NCBI GenBank assembly: GCA_031216915.1
Contig: CM062293.1
Location: 147,506,285 to 147,570,284, forward strand
Source: Pictodentalium vernedei
Taxonomy: Eukaryota; Mollusca; Scaphopoda; Dentaliida; Dentaliidae
Direction of reading: 5' to 3'
Length of the DNA: 64,000 bases
Within the stretch, counting starts at the first letter, position 1. Each line of letters opens with the position of its first letter. The position numbers were made by a program, and so were the translations under genes. The notes under the pieces were generated by a model. The model searched no databases. It was not told where the DNA came from and saw only the letters and a program-made list of their open reading frames with translations. Below, piece after piece: positions 1-11,516 of the stretch.

Positions 1-186
1 ATTAAATGAATGAGGAGTTAGGTTATTCACATTGCCAAGTGATTTTGCTAGAATGTTTATTTCAAGTTCGCACTTCCACAGCAAGAGGCAACTGAAAGCA
101 TCAGAAGGTTTATACAATAATCAGTAGTTGTTGTTTATGTCATTAGTCACTAATACCCCTGTGGTGACTGTCTCATTGAAAGATTG

Positions 187-222
<36 letters not shown>

Positions 223-226
223 TGGG

Positions 227-258
<32 letters not shown>

Positions 259-426
259 GAGAGAGAAACTAATTTTCTCCATTAAATGAATGAAGAGTTA
301 GGCTATTCACTTTGCCAAGTGATTCTGCTAGAATGTTACTTTCAAGTTGACAAGTCCACAAAATTAGGCTACAGAAAACACCAGAAGGTTTATACAATAA
401 TCGGTAGCTGTTTGATTATGTCACTG
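1..426. repeat. Direct repeat pair flanking a G/GA tract
   Basis: Bases 1-150 and about 280-426 are two diverged direct copies of one sequence, both starting ATTAAATGAATGA and both containing GGTTTATACAATAATC, offset by about 280 bp. Between them lies a run of about 34 G (188-221) followed by a GA-rich microsatellite (225-266). This looks like a tandem repeat unit that runs off the left edge of the window. Its family is unknown. Confidence 0.8.
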
Positions 427-652
427 TTTTTGTTCATATGAATTTGTCTTGTCAAAGTTTACTGGATTGTGCCTATAGGAACACAACAACAAATTTGTTC
501 TTAGTCATTGTTGCATCAATCATCTTGAGGTTTACATTTAACACAGGCAGGGCAGATATGCATAAACTTACAAAAAACAATGAATATCAAATCAAGAGAC
601 ACCACCTCCTTCACGTGTAAACAACAAATTATTTTTTCACTTGAATTCAGTT

Positions 653-903
653 TTAACCCTTTACCCAACGAATCGCCCGCATCTGCCCGCGTAATATGCA
701 AATTCAGCAGTTGAAAAAAAAAATTATTTTTCAAAAAATTTCAACAAAACCATATCATGTGACCCCTCGTTGGAATGAGCTTGTCAAGCTCATTCCAATG
801 AGGGGTCACATGATATGGTTTTGTTGAAATTTTTTGAAAAATTTGAAAAAATGATATTTAAAATAATAAATTTTGATATCGTCTGCATTGGGTAAAGGGT
901 TAA
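653..903. mobile_element. piggyBac-like foldback MITE
   Basis: The element is almost one long hairpin. Its ends are TTAACCCTTTACCCAACG and, inverted, CATTGGGTAAAGGGTTAA, and the centre holds inverted arms of about 56 bp around base 784 with one mismatch seen. TTAA at both outer edges followed by CCC/GGG termini fits piggyBac-type target duplication. There is no coding capacity. A diverged second copy sits at 24198-24413. Confidence 0.7.
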
Positions 904-1924
904 CAGGAGAGAAAAAGTCAGTCATAATTTATATGTACAAATGAAATATCCCATAATTTGGGTCTACAAATCTACATTCGCACGATGGAGTAAAAAAACA
1001 CTTTAACTTGAAACCTAAGAGGTGAAATTTATGCGCAAGCAGTTAGTGCCGAGAACTTAATTGGAGGGTTGTGGTGCAGGAAACCAACTGCTGTACCAGC
1101 TGCAGGTGTAATCATGCTTGCCATTTTGGAGGTTTTTTGTCCATGGTCAATTTGTAATCAGGTTCCACTAATTAGGAAGTAATCACCTGTTTGGCACATG
1201 ATCAACAGTTAATAGGTAAATATGATCAAGTGATCATGTGAATCCATACTTGTTTTAAGATGTTTCCGTCTGGGACATTTCAAACTTTTGGTTTTGGAGG
1301 TTTTGTTCCTGAATGTTTCTGATCCAAACAGGCTAGATTTTACATTTTGAGGATGATATAATTTAAAGCTCTATAATTGCTGATGTTTCAAGTTGAGTAC
1401 AGTCTCCTCCACTCCCACACCGGACACTTGCCCAATGTAAAAAAGTCTGCTTACTACATATCAAAAATCTGCTCCCCCAAACCAAGATATTCCATGGTAG
1501 AACATCTCCCTGTCTCCCCCCCCCCCCCCCCCCCCCCCCCCAACAGATCTTCATACTTAGCATAGCTTTCTTCTCTCTGTTAAATGCTGACAATTTGTTT
1601 GTGATAACTGGTAGGTGACAATTCACAACATTTCGTCCTATACAATGTGCGACACTGCATGAGGGCAATGTGCTAAGGGGAAGATTACGCTGTACAGAGT
1701 ATGTAGATCAGCTGTGGTGTCACGCTGGTATATGTGTGTGTGAGTACGGGGAATGTCATATCATCAAAAACCTTGGGAAGAAGTCTGGGGGCATTTTTTT
1801 TATAGAGGACAGGTTTGGGGTGAGGATGGGGAGGGGAAGATGTCATGAATTAGCTTGTTGACTTATCTGAAGTACATGTACTGCCACAAGTGATAATATA
1901 TGTCTTGTCAATTTCACTGCATAA
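904..1924. other. Unassigned stretch
   Basis: I see no gene. The only marked feature is a C homopolymer of about 26 bases at 1516-1541. Short open frames here owe their length to it (poly-Pro or poly-Gly translations) and are not credible. Confidence 0.6.
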
Positions 1925-3460
1925 TGATGAAGTCGATAATAATCTTCCTGAAATCTATCGACTCTAGAGAACTTCCATTAGACTGGTTAACAGCAAACAT
2001 AACATGTGCCTTCCAAAAACTGAGAACTATAGACCTATATCTCTAACATCGTTCCAATGTAAACTACTAGAACATACAATATGACTACCACCACCTCCAA
2101 CTCTGATGTCAGAACAAATGTGTTTCTTTTGTTTTTTTAAATGGGAGCGGCGGGAAGACAGCTTTTATGGCTATGCCATTCCCATGCAGTAGACTATTAC
2201 CTTGTACAGTGGAGCCCACTTAATTGGATATCTCTTAATTATACATCCCTGTTAATTGAATATAATTTTCAAACACAAAACCATTTACCATATCTTCAGT
2301 ACAAATTTGATCTGTTAATTGCATATGGGTTGTAGAGTAAACTCCTGTTAATTGTATATAAATTTTTGTAATATGTCAAAAAAATTACCGTGACATGCAC
2401 CAAATTCCCCTTATTTATCAACCTCTTTGGCCTCACTACATCCAATACAGGCATTTATTCTATTATATCTTGTTTGACAGAGCTCTATGAGCTCTGTCAA
2501 ACAAGATATAATAGAATAAATGCTCAGTTTTACCTCCAGAACACAGGAAACTGACCAAATCCCTGTTAATTGTATACTCCTGTTAATTGAATAAATTTCA
2601 CTGGCAAAATGGATATTCAATTAAGAGGATTCTACTGTATATTACTTTATTTTCATTATGAACTTATCATATAATAGTGTACTACAAAATAAAGATTCAT
2701 TCATATGACACCACCTACTGCCACACCTTGAAGAGAATAATATCCTCACAGACTTAAACCATAGCTTCAAAGTGGTCTATTCATGCAAAAGCCAGCTACT
2801 CATAACAAAAAATACCCCAGACAACAATAAACAAACCGATGTTGCTATTCTTGACTATTCAAAAGCATTCAGCACTGTATCACATAAAAGACTGCTCCAT
2901 AAAATAGACCAGTATGGTATACAAGGCAAAATTCCTAGTCATACGCACAATGAAGATAGTGCTAGAAGGCGAGGCACCCGATGAGGTAACTGTGAACACA
3001 GGAGTACCCCAGGGCACCATTCTTTGCCCTCTACTGTTTTGTGACCAGCCAAACAGTGTGAGATCACAGGTGCGCCTATCTGGAGATGACTGCCACTTAA
3101 ACAGGCAAATCAACACCCACCAATACCTGACCATACACCAAGAAGACTTGGAAACCTGGGCATCAACTTGGGGTATGAGGTTCAAAGCAAAAATGCAACA
3201 TTCTGAGCATAAAAAACAAACTGAACCACTTCTACAGTCTAAACAACACAATACTACAGCAGGTATCCAGCTATCAGATAAATATCATAACATCGATGAT
3301 GTCATGTCGTCCAACAAGAAACAAAAAAAAAATACCACTGGTTTCAAAAATTTTGAAATTGAAGGGGTCCACAATGTTAAGAAAAAAGAAGTTCAGGCAC
3401 AAACGATAGAGGTGGTTTGGGTCAAAATCAAACATCCATTCTTGAGTTTGCCAGTTTGAT
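1925..3460 (+). pseudogene. Decayed non-LTR retrotransposon, reverse transcriptase part
   Basis: Translated pieces match the RT domain of Jockey-superfamily (CR1/L2-like) LINEs. In order: a segment with NYRPISLTS around 2025-2050, a segment with NHSFK around 2755, then AILDYSKAF (2845-2870, normally a D in the palm motif) and VNTGVPQGTILCPLLF (2990-3040). The polymerase motif that should read ADD appears as GDD in VRLSGDDCH. Stops and frame changes separate the parts. The coding order is interrupted between about 2083 and 2703 by inserted DNA that itself contains a MITE, with ATATGAC near both junctions as a possible target duplication. No endonuclease domain is visible upstream. It is a dead 5'-truncated copy. 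Confidence 0.75.
2207..2637. mobile_element. pogo/Tigger-like MITE with internal palindrome
   Basis: The left end reads CAGTGGAGCCCACTTAATTG and the inverted right end CAGTAGAATCCTCTTAATTG. TA dinucleotides lie directly outside (2205-2206 and 2638-2639). CAGT..CTTAATT termini with TA duplication fit pogo/Tigger-type Tc1-mariner MITEs. Inside, about 2452-2522, lies a perfect palindrome with arms of about 35 bp meeting at GAGCTCTATGAGCTC. It sits within DNA that interrupts the LINE at 1925-3460. Confidence 0.65.
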
Positions 3461-4359
3461 TCAAATCAAATGTCAGGGAACATTTTGGCCAAAACTGATA
3501 GGGGTGGGGGGGGGGGGGGGGGTTTCGATCAGGGAACAGGTTAGGTGCTAATGGAATACATGTACATGTACTTGTCAATATATAAATCTTCAAGAATTCA
3601 GAATCCCTCATCCCTGTCAGTCAGCACATCAAGTATGTTCAGTGTAGGATCAAATTTTAAAACTTACTATAACAAAGTCCGTTTTAGAACAGCTAGTTTC
3701 AGTTTCGATTTCCCCAGCCCTTTAAACAATATTCACGAAAACATGTACTGTTAAAAACAACACAACTTCTCTCCTTTCAATTTTATTAAATGATTCCGTC
3801 ATTGCATACCATATACATGTATACATATTTATGAAGAGATTCAGCCTATCTGTTGTGAAAGAAAACTGAGTAGGGTGCTGTTATACAAGCAGACCTTAAC
3901 GAAAATATTCTTTCTCACTAACGTAGCTACATCTTTATGCAACCCTCCAAACATCGGCAATCGGTTCATGGCCCTTTTTCACAATTGGTATATCACTACA
4001 AGAAAGAATCATTTTGTACATGTGTGCATTCTGCAATGACCATGATGAAAAGGCTCTGAAAATGATGTCTGTTTTTCAACCCCTACTCTCCATTTTTATC
4101 CATATATCATATGTTAGGTTTGATATTATATTAAAAAACAACAAAAGGGCTTCCCTATGAAAAAGGCCATATAGGTTGGTTAAAATTTTGGGTTGAAATT
4201 TGGTGAAATATTCAGTGTTCCAGACAAGCCATCAGTTGTGTGAAGAAATGGAGTGAAACGGCAGTCAACAAGGACATGAATGAGACAGGGTGTTTTTTGA
4301 CAAATTAGGGCTTCCTGGTTGTGTGGCCTTACACTCTCACAAAGGAATGTTATCATGAA
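3461..4359. other. Unassigned stretch with G tract
   Basis: No gene is supported. A G-rich run lies at 3501-3522. Several TACATGTACATGTA-type alternating motifs occur (about 3557-3571 and 3810-3825), common simple sequence in many marine invertebrate genomes. Confidence 0.5.
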
Positions 4360-4960
4360 TGAAAACTTTCAAATGAAATAAAATTTGTTTTGTTTCCAAA
4401 TCGCAAATGATTCTGTCTGGTGGATCTGAAGAAGAAGCTCTTTGAGGAATATTCATAATATTGCATGAAGTAAAAAATATTTGGACTCCACATGGAGCTG
4501 AAATATGAACCGATGGACGTGATTTGAACATACATGTACATGTACTTGAATCTGCCCCCACAAGGTTGGGTTCCTTTAAGGTGCCCAAATATGAACCTAC
4601 AGACTTGGTTTGATTAAACTTTGATCTGGCCCCTACAAGGAAGCTGTATTCTAACTATCACAAGATTCTGACAGGTGGATCTGAAGAAGATTTTTTTCAA
4701 ATATTCCTCATATTATGCAAAATTATAATAATTCCCATAAGAAGACCAAATATAAACCAATGGGCTTACTTTTAAGAAACTTGAATCTGACTCCCATAAG
4801 GATGTTGTGTATCAATTATCAAAAGATTCTGAATAGAATAATAGATCCTAAGAAGAATTTTAAAGAAAATTCCTCAAAGTGAATAAAGTTCAAATTTGGG
4901 TTGGAAATATCAAAAGATTCTGAGTGTTGTATCTGAAGCTGAAGATTTTAAAATGATATT
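4360..4960. repeat. Degenerate 160-170-bp tandem repeats (pearl/CvA-type core)
   Basis: Diverged repeats share phrases such as GATTCTGACAGGTGGATCTG, GAAGAAGATTTTT and TTGAATCTGACTCCC (copies near 4410, 4666, 4825 and 4915). The same repeat family forms the array at 14340-14868 and recurs once near 23480-23570. Tandem cores of this size are typical of pearl/CvA-type non-autonomous elements of bivalves and relatives. The family assignment is inference from that resemblance. Confidence 0.55.
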
Positions 4961-6046
4961 ACACTGCACTCAGTTGAAATTCAGGCTCACGTCGGAAACC
5001 CAAATATGAAATGACAGTAAACAGCAGAGGACCAAGTATTGAACCTTGGGGAACGCTGCTAGATACCAGTCTCCTTCTGGAGGTTTTTGAGCAAATTACA
5101 ACTCTTTGCTCTCTCTGATGAAGGTAAGATTTGAACCGTGAAAGCAAAGAGCCAGTAATTCCTATCTTTTTCAATTTGATCAACAACCCAGACTTTATCA
5201 AATGCCTTACTAATATCGGCAAAGACAAATTGTATTTCTTTATTGTCATCTAGAACTGGGTGATGTTATCATAGATGACTGTCAACTGATACACTATAGA
5301 ATCTTTGGGAATGAAACTTGATTGGACTTTTGACAGGAGGTTGTTTGATTTTAAGAAGGCAAGTATTTTTTTAAAAATTCATTTTTCAAACACTTTTCCA
5401 ATACAGCTCACTCAATACTGAGATTGGCCGATAGCTTGAAATGATTCTCTCATTCTTCGATTTGTATATCAGAGAAACATTGGCAAGTTTCCATTCATAT
5501 GGAAAGTAAATTTCACAAAGGTTTTTGTTGAATATGATGGATAGTAGATGGATGAATACCAATACTTTAGTATATAAGGACCAATTCCATCAGGACCCAT
5601 GGCCTTACATGTATTTACCTTTAGGGATTTAATTGCCTTGCAGACATCATTGGGAGATATATGGATAGTATTCAGTGTTGATCTATTTGGATTAAATGGA
5701 ACACTGGGCACATGATGTGACATGTCATCCACATTTGAAATTGAGCAAAAATATTCTTTGAAAGCTTCTGCTTTATCAATGTCTGTTGTTGGGATAGTGT
5801 CATTATTGGATAGAGCTAGTACATGTATTTAGTGATCTGACTTAGAATTGATCATCTGATTAAAGAGTTTTCCACCACAGTTGCTAAGGGATGCCACTCC
5901 CACCCAATATACCTTGAATTTTAAGGGAGTATTCCTTTTTGGAGTCTCGTATGAACTGATTAATTTTCGTTCCATTTCACTCTGCAGATGGTCCAGGCAA
6001 ATGGAGTATTACATTTTGTGGCTTTTGTATGCAGGCGATGACATTG

Positions 6047-6307
6047 TACTGTATGTGGAGAGTGTATTATCATTAAATCACCCGCAGAGTGGAGATTCCA
6101 CCCAAGCAATAATTGCAAATTTGTTGCAAAGCATAACCAGCACAATCAAAGTTTCACCCAATGGACCTCCGGGTTAAAGCCGGAGGTCCATTGGCTGAAA
6201 CATTGCTTGTTTTTTTTGTCGATATGTACAGAATTTGAAAGTTATAGCTTGGGTGATAACTCCACTCCGTGGGTGATTTAGTTACAATCCACTCCCCATG
6301 TACTGTA
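6047..6307. mobile_element. Foldback MITE inserted in LINE
   Basis: Inverted arms run from TACTGTATGTGGAGAGTG (6047) and AAATCACCCGCAGAGTGGAG (6076) to the matching right side ending CCATGTACTGTA (6307). The centre is an almost perfect hairpin: CCCAATGGACCTCCGG pairs with CCGGAGGTCCATTGG, with arms at 6150-6171 and 6180-6201. It interrupts the minus-strand LINE between linker and endonuclease. The terminal TA suggests a mariner-type duplication but the exact target site is not certain. Confidence 0.6.
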
Positions 6308-6673
6308 TAATAAGGAGTCTAATTTTCCCATTCATCCTTCTGGGCTCATGGGGTCGGGACACAATAGTTTTGTTAGGTATTGCATTCAGATTTTTTTCAA
6401 GTTCAGTACAGAATTGACCGGTCTGAGTTGAGTCACACATTTCTTTTCAAAGCTCATCGCTCATACCTGTAAAATCACACTTATCGTATTGTTAGATACA
6501 CCGGGGTAAACAAATTAGTACGGACTTGAGCTACTCTCATAAGTGTGAGGAATATTGGAATATTGGATTGCAATACGTAATTAAATCGGCAAAGTAAGGA
6601 TCCCCTACTCCTGCAGTTTTGACCATTGACTTATTACTTACCAGGAAAAGGTCAAGTAATGAAGATGAGTTTT

Positions 6674-7462
6674 CCAGGCTTGGCAATTTCAGGAGAGCGA
6701 TTTTTTAGCTCTCCTTACTGCCCTCCTGAAAGAATTAAGGAGAGCGAAAAATTGCCCTCCTAAATATTTTGGTCTGGGATGATTGAGATTACATGTATTA
6801 AGCTCACATTAAATTTTTGTTGTAAAGCAAAAATGTAATTTAACTTCGAAGTCACATAACATCACGTAATTTCATTTTGAAAGTGGTTTAGTGGTAAAAG
6901 GTAATGGCTGCAACCATACCCAAACACAGTTGCAATCATTTGAAGCAAAATGGGTCACAGCAATATTTTTTTTTCTGTCAGTTTCAAGTTCAACAACTGA
7001 CATCACAGTTTGAGGGGTAATTATTCAAGGAATATTGACACTATAATATACTACCATTACTACTATCCTGTCACTTGAAGCACTTGCACCAGGATGTGAC
7101 TGTAGATTCAAGCAGACCTGTTGTCCAAGAAAGTCATATGCCTACCACTACCACCTTCAACACCCTTGGGGGGTTGAAGGTGGTAGTGGTAGGCATATGA
7201 CTTTCTTGGACAACAGGTCTGGGTGCACACACAGGTCTTGTCAAGTGTGTGTTCGGTTGTTGAGTGAGACATCTAGATGTCTAAGAGATTTCGCTTTACC
7301 TTAGTAAAGTTAATAAAATCACTGATGTAGTCTGTTGGTTTCAGTTTCAATGAGTTCGTTCAATTGGATACTTAAAATGCTGTGTAAAGCTAATGGCTCT
7401 CCTAAGCTGATTGAGGAGAGCGATTTTTTGCCCTCCTGCATTTTTCAGAATGCCAGGCCTGG
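6674..7462. mobile_element. 789-bp foldback MITE with 4-bp target duplication
   Basis: Termini are CCAGGCTTGG at 6674 and CCAGGCCTGG at 7453-7462, with related subterminal GGAGAGCGATTTTTT motifs on both sides. TTTT flanks the element at 6670-6673 and 7463-7466. Removing the element plus one TTTT rejoins the LINE endonuclease frame on the minus strand, which fixes the boundaries well. Inside, at 7113-7161 and 7173-7221, is a perfect 49-bp inverted repeat with an 11-nt loop. No coding region. An inverted half copy lies at 8817-9288. Confidence 0.85.
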
Positions 7463-8375
7463 TTTTCTGTGAAATGAGTTGGCACGGAGATTATTTGACT
7501 GAGGTTGTAGAACTGCGAAATACTGTAAATGTGTTGTCTATTATAATGTAACTGGTCTTTGTAAAAGCCACCAGTAATGATAATATTGGGCAGTTGGGTA
7601 TTTACTGCGCGATCAATTGACAGTTCAATATTTTTCTATATATCTTGTAGTGCATTCGGAGGTCTGTAAAATGCTCCCAACAAAAACTTATATCTTGTCC
7701 ATTGGAGAGTTCAAGCCAAATACTTTCAGTATCACAGCATATTAGGTCATCTTTAGGAGTGTACCACAGACTGTACTTCAAATAAATGGCTTATACCAGC
7801 ACCCAAGCTGACCCTATCTTTCCGATAGGGTTTTTGGAATCTTTGAATCTTGATAAGACCTGAATCAATATCATTGTTTAGCAACGTTTCAGGGAATGCA
7901 CAGATGTCATGGAAGGGCATTTAGATTTGTAGTATGTCTAACTTGCTGTAAATACTCTGTGCATTGAATTGCATTATACTAATATCGTTGTGGCTATTTG
8001 TGCAGCTTCCTTGGGGTGAGTCAGGCCCTGGATTAAGTTCCATGTCTCCTGATAGGAGGATGAGCAACCAAATCCAGATAATCACTGTTCTTGTTAGGAA
8101 GGTGTACGCACAGCATGATCTAAGTAGTACTGAGGGCATCAATAAGAAACCTGCTTCGTTATTGGGAGATGTGTAGCCACATTTTAGGATGGCAATGTTG
8201 GGTATAATGATAGGTTTCAATGACTCCATTTTATGGAAAGAAAAAGCCACAAGAAAACTAAATGCTGTGGGGAAGAAAGACCAGATTCACTTTATGTATG
8301 ATGTCGTTGATTCATGATGAAGTTCCGACCTGGGTTATCATGAAATATATAATTTTGAAAAACTGTCCATTGATA

Positions 8376-8451
8376 TTTCTTGAGTTTGGTATCAAATCAA
8401 GTCATGGCTGCTGTAGCAGCCATGACTTGATTTGATACCAAACTCAAGAAA
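8376..8451. repeat. Perfect palindrome, 36-bp arms, 4-nt loop
   Basis: Arms 8376-8411 and 8416-8451 are exact inverted copies around TGTA. The core GTCATGGCTGC / GCAGCCATGAC is shared with the palindrome at 24627-24687, so both are probably remnants of one foldback family. Confidence 0.85.
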
Positions 8452-8547
8452 ATGTGAAGCATGTGGTAAATCATGGGTGGGAATTTTGACAACTTATTTC
8501 GTGATCTCACCAGCAACATTCAGCTAGTTTTTGCAGAATTTCATATC

Positions 8548-8640
8548 ATTATTTATTTATTTATTTATTTAAGGGTGTTTAAGGTCACATAATTATGCAC
8601 AATGGCTAATCATGACCGCAACATGGATATAAAGTCAAGG
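8548..8640 (-). mobile_element. SINE 3' tail fragment
   Basis: The ATTTATTTATTTATTT tract followed by a sequence containing GCACAATGGCTAA is the reverse complement of the 3' end of the tRNA-derived SINEs at 12138-12490 and 26376-26727. Only the tail is present. Confidence 0.65.
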
Positions 8641-8744
8641 GTTTTCAATCATTTATACCCCATGTAGCACATTTTTGAGGATTTCCACCTCAATCATTGG
8701 CTTTACTTCCCGGGTTCCCAAGGGGGATTTCATATCATGGTTTA

Positions 8745-8817
8745 AATGGATTCGCGTGAAAATATTTCGCGAGAATTATGTTAGATTCGCGTGATGCCAG
8801 ACAAATTTTAAGCCCTG
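8745..8817. mobile_element. Fragment of CAGG...CCTG MITE
   Basis: Repeated ATTCGCG motifs ending in AAATTTTAAGCCCTG resemble the right end of the complete MITE at 13270-13814. It abuts the inverted MITE half copy that begins at about 8817. Confidence 0.5.
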
Positions 8818-9288
8818 TAGGCGTATGACTTTCTTAGACAACAGGTCTGCTTGAATCTACAGTCACATCCTGGTGCAAGTGCTTCAAGTTACAGGATAGT
8901 AGTAATGGTAGTATATTATAGTGTCAATATTCCTTGAATAATTTCCCCTCAAACTGTGATGTCAGTTGTTGAACTTGAAACTAACAGAAAAAAAAATATT
9001 GCTGTGACCCATTTTGCTTCAAATGATTGCAACTGTGTTTGGGTATGGTTGCAGCCATTACCTTTTACCACTAAACCACTTTCAAAATGAAATTACGTGA
9101 TGTTATGTGACTTCAAAGTTAAATTGCATTTTTGCTTTACAACAAGAATTTAATGTGAGCATAATACATGTAATCTCAATCATCCCAGACCAAAATATTT
9201 AGGAGGGCAATTTTTCGCTCTCCTTAATTCTTTCAGGAGGGCAGTAAGGAGAGCTAAAAAATCGCTCTCCTGAAATTGCCAAGCCTGG
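8817..9288 (-). mobile_element. Inverted half copy of the 6674-7462 MITE
   Basis: About 472 bp is the reverse complement of bases 6674 to about 7150, with only scattered differences. The outer end is the true terminus (CCAAGCCTGG at 9279-9288). The inner end stops within the large internal hairpin of the full copy, so the break falls near the hairpin apex. Together the two copies form an inverted repeat of about 475 bp with a spacer of about 1.67 kb. Confidence 0.85.
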
Positions 9289-9290
9289 TG

Positions 9291-9291
9291 T

Positions 9292-9360
<69 letters not shown>

Positions 9361-9391
9361 TGCCATCATCATCATCATCATCATCATCATC
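9291..9391. repeat. ATC trinucleotide microsatellite
   Basis: About 33 ATC/TCA units with one interruption (TTGCC near 9359), directly abutting the MITE terminus. Long poly-Met and poly-Asp open frames across it on the minus strand are artefacts of the repeat. Confidence 0.97.
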
Positions 9392-9762
9392 TTTATCAGC
9401 AACAGGGCAATTGAAATTACCAATAATATTAGCAGTAGGGGGTGGTAGATTTAATAATCGATGCAGCAGCTTCACAAGCAGTTTAACTGAGACACTAAAT
9501 AGTAAATGGTGAAAGGAGCTTATACAATTTCATTATTTGTTACTAAATTTGGTGTTCAGTAACCTGAGTAAAGGTAAAATTTCTAATGATTGCTAAGGAA
9601 ACAATTTAACAGTGAGTGTGTTTATGTTTCTAAACAAACCTGCTCCTGAGGCACTTCAAGTCATTTTTTTGTCTTTCAAATTAATTATTTTTCAAGAAAA
9701 ATAAAATTCCAAAACAGATATGAAGAAAATTGCACTTAAAACTTAGCAAACGTGTTGGATAA

Positions 9763-9850
9763 CAGGCTCTAAAATTTGTCATGAGAAATGGTTTTGATTC
9801 CTGCAATCTCCTGCTGCGAGAATCAATTTTCAGTTTAGATTTAGATTTGA
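9763..9850. mobile_element. Fragment of CAGG...CCTG MITE (left end)
   Basis: CAGGCTCTAAAATTTGTCATGAG followed by GCGAGAATCAATTTTCAGTT matches the left end of the MITE at 13270-13814, including the GCGAGAATCAATTTTCAGTT phrase near 13329. The rest of 9850-10170 shows nothing I can name. Confidence 0.5.
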
Positions 9851-10173
9851 CGAGTACTTTTATAACTTTAGGAGTGTTTCATTTCGTTTAATTCAACTTT
9901 TCACCATTGTTTTGGGAATAAAGTTACAATCAACACACAAGAGAAAAAGAAATGATTACATATATATGTCAGTGGTGTGTTTAGCAGTAGAATTACTGTA
10001 ATCGCCTGTTGTGATGAATCATTCCTCGCTCTCCTCACTACCCGGCATCCAACACATACACACTTTCTAACAATGAACAATGGATTCTAACAATGATTAC
10101 ATGAACGATTTATTTCTTTAACTGGTAAAGTGCTAAATTATTTTTGGCCATCAAATCATTTACATTTGTCTTC

Positions 10174-10233
10174 GCCTTGTTACATTTTATGGGAGAGTGC
10201 CTGTGGGCACTCTCCCATAAATTGTAACAAGGC
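10174..10233. repeat. Palindrome, about 28-bp arms
   Basis: GCCTTGTTACA..GGGAGAGTGCC (10174-10201) is inverted at 10205-10233 with one small difference. The loop is only a few bases. Confidence 0.8.
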
Positions 10234-10454
10234 AAACACTTACAGACTCAATAATATCACCTGAAAGATAATACAAAGCACATCCACTGAATACCAGTCT
10301 TCAAGCTGAAGTACCTGCACTTGAGAATAAAGCCCAAATTTGGGCTTCCAGCACTCTACCAGTTAATCGACTTACTTACTGCGTCAGATATGAATTGAGT
10401 ACTTGGACTCTGACTGCAAATGCACACTCAATAAGGACTCAGACTAAAGTTTAT

Positions 10455-10640
10455 TACATGGATTTAAGTTCAACTAGTGGGCTGACACATCGCATGCCCA
10501 TGCAATGGAAAATTTCTAGTGGCTTTGCATATTAAGAGAGATAATTAAAGATTGAATTTCTAGCGGGATATGGACACAGATGGAATCACACACTAGTCAC
10601 TTATAAAATAGATTATCTGTGATTAACAGTGTTTCAAAGA
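10455..10640. repeat. Dispersed repeat, second copy at about 25046-25230
   Basis: Both places share GGGCTGACACATC, TATTAAGAGAGATAATTAAAG, GGAATCACACACT (or AGAATCACACACT) and TAAAATAGATTATCT in the same order and orientation. No coding potential or termini are evident, so the class is unknown. Confidence 0.7.
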
Positions 10641-10724
10641 GTGCAACCAGTTCATGTTCCATAGTACAAAACAAACACCTTTAGTCTGTTCCATAAGGTC
10701 CAAATAAAGGGACCAAAGTAATAA

Positions 10725-10872
10725 ATGAAGAAATTGCTCTATTAAAAGCTTTCGGCCAAAGGCCTTCATATATTGTGAAATTTGCATCCAACCGAGTATG
10801 TAGTGTTTTCTGAAGCTAGCAAAACTGATGAAGGCCTTTGGCTGAAAGCTTTTAATAGAGCAATTTCTTCAT
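10725..10872. repeat. Inverted repeat, 45-bp arms, 58-nt loop
   Basis: Left arm 10725-10769 (ATGAAGAAATTGCTCTATTA onward) is matched inverted at 10828-10872 with about two differences. The transcript of either strand would fold into a long stem. It is probably a MITE remnant. Confidence 0.8.
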
Positions 10873-10879
10873 GTTTTAA

Positions 10880-11516
10880 ACACCTTTAGATTACCCCAAT
10901 TTCACACTGTTTACAGGTGTGCCCAAATTAGAGAAAGTGTGAAGACATAAAAAAAATATATATAACTTCTCTCTGCCTCTTTTACATCTGAGAATAACTT
11001 CCATCATAATATGGCCACAGAAACATAAAAAAAGGCATGACAATAAAACATAACAGGACAAGGCTGTTATTTCAGGTTTTAATGTGCCCAAATTAGGGTA
11101 ACAGGGCATGCCAAAATAAATTAATTTGAAGGCCTGATGACATACTTCTTATTAAATAGATTCAAAGTGAAGAAAACATGTGCTGGACTCAGATGGAGAA
11201 CACACACAGATGCACTTCATTCCATCATTGAACTGTAAATCAGTTATTTATTAAAGGGAGGTAACAAGAAACTGAAAAAATCTTCAATGTTCCATCTCTT
11301 TTAAAAAATCCAAACACATGATGGGACCTAGATCATAACAAATTAAACACCAATATTAGTAAACAGAATCTATTACTCTTTTCTAGTCTGCCCAAGCAAA
11401 AATGCATTTAGACAAGCTGACTGACCAATGTTCAGCCAAGATATCACAGAAATAAACAACTTTTAAACCTCATGACATACATGTTAGCCGATTCACAGAG
11501 ATATGTAGTGCTACTC
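10880..11516. other. Unassigned stretch
   Basis: Nothing recognisable: no gene, no clear repeat. Confidence 0.5.

Larger units (their letters stand above)
4950..8260 (-). pseudogene. Non-LTR retrotransposon (CR1/L2-like) with 2A-like motif, split by two MITEs
   Basis: Reading the minus strand from 8250: a hydrophobic stretch (TVIIWIWLLILLSG) runs straight into GDMELNPGP (nt about 8023-8049), then SIMQFNAQSI, the usual start of an APE-type endonuclease domain. Endonuclease pieces follow, including QIISVPTHFTEN near 7470-7520 and LLDLFLVSKSM near 6620-6660. The linker follows near 5750-5880 (STLNTIHISPNDVCKAIKSL), then MGPDGI (about 5590) and an RT block with SVPQGSILGPLLF (about 5020-5060). 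D-x-E-x-NPGP is the signature of ribosome-skipping 2A peptides, known in some animal LINEs. MITEs at 6047-6307 and 6674-7462 break the gene, along with several frameshifts and stops. The polymerase catalytic end is missing. Confidence 0.8.

Noticed and set aside
1363-1668. Frames across the C tract with poly-Gly or poly-Pro
   Set aside because: Length depends on the homopolymer; there is no other protein-like feature.
9199-9475. Open frames of poly-Met and poly-Asp on the minus strand
   Set aside because: They are the ATC microsatellite at 9291-9391 read in two frames.
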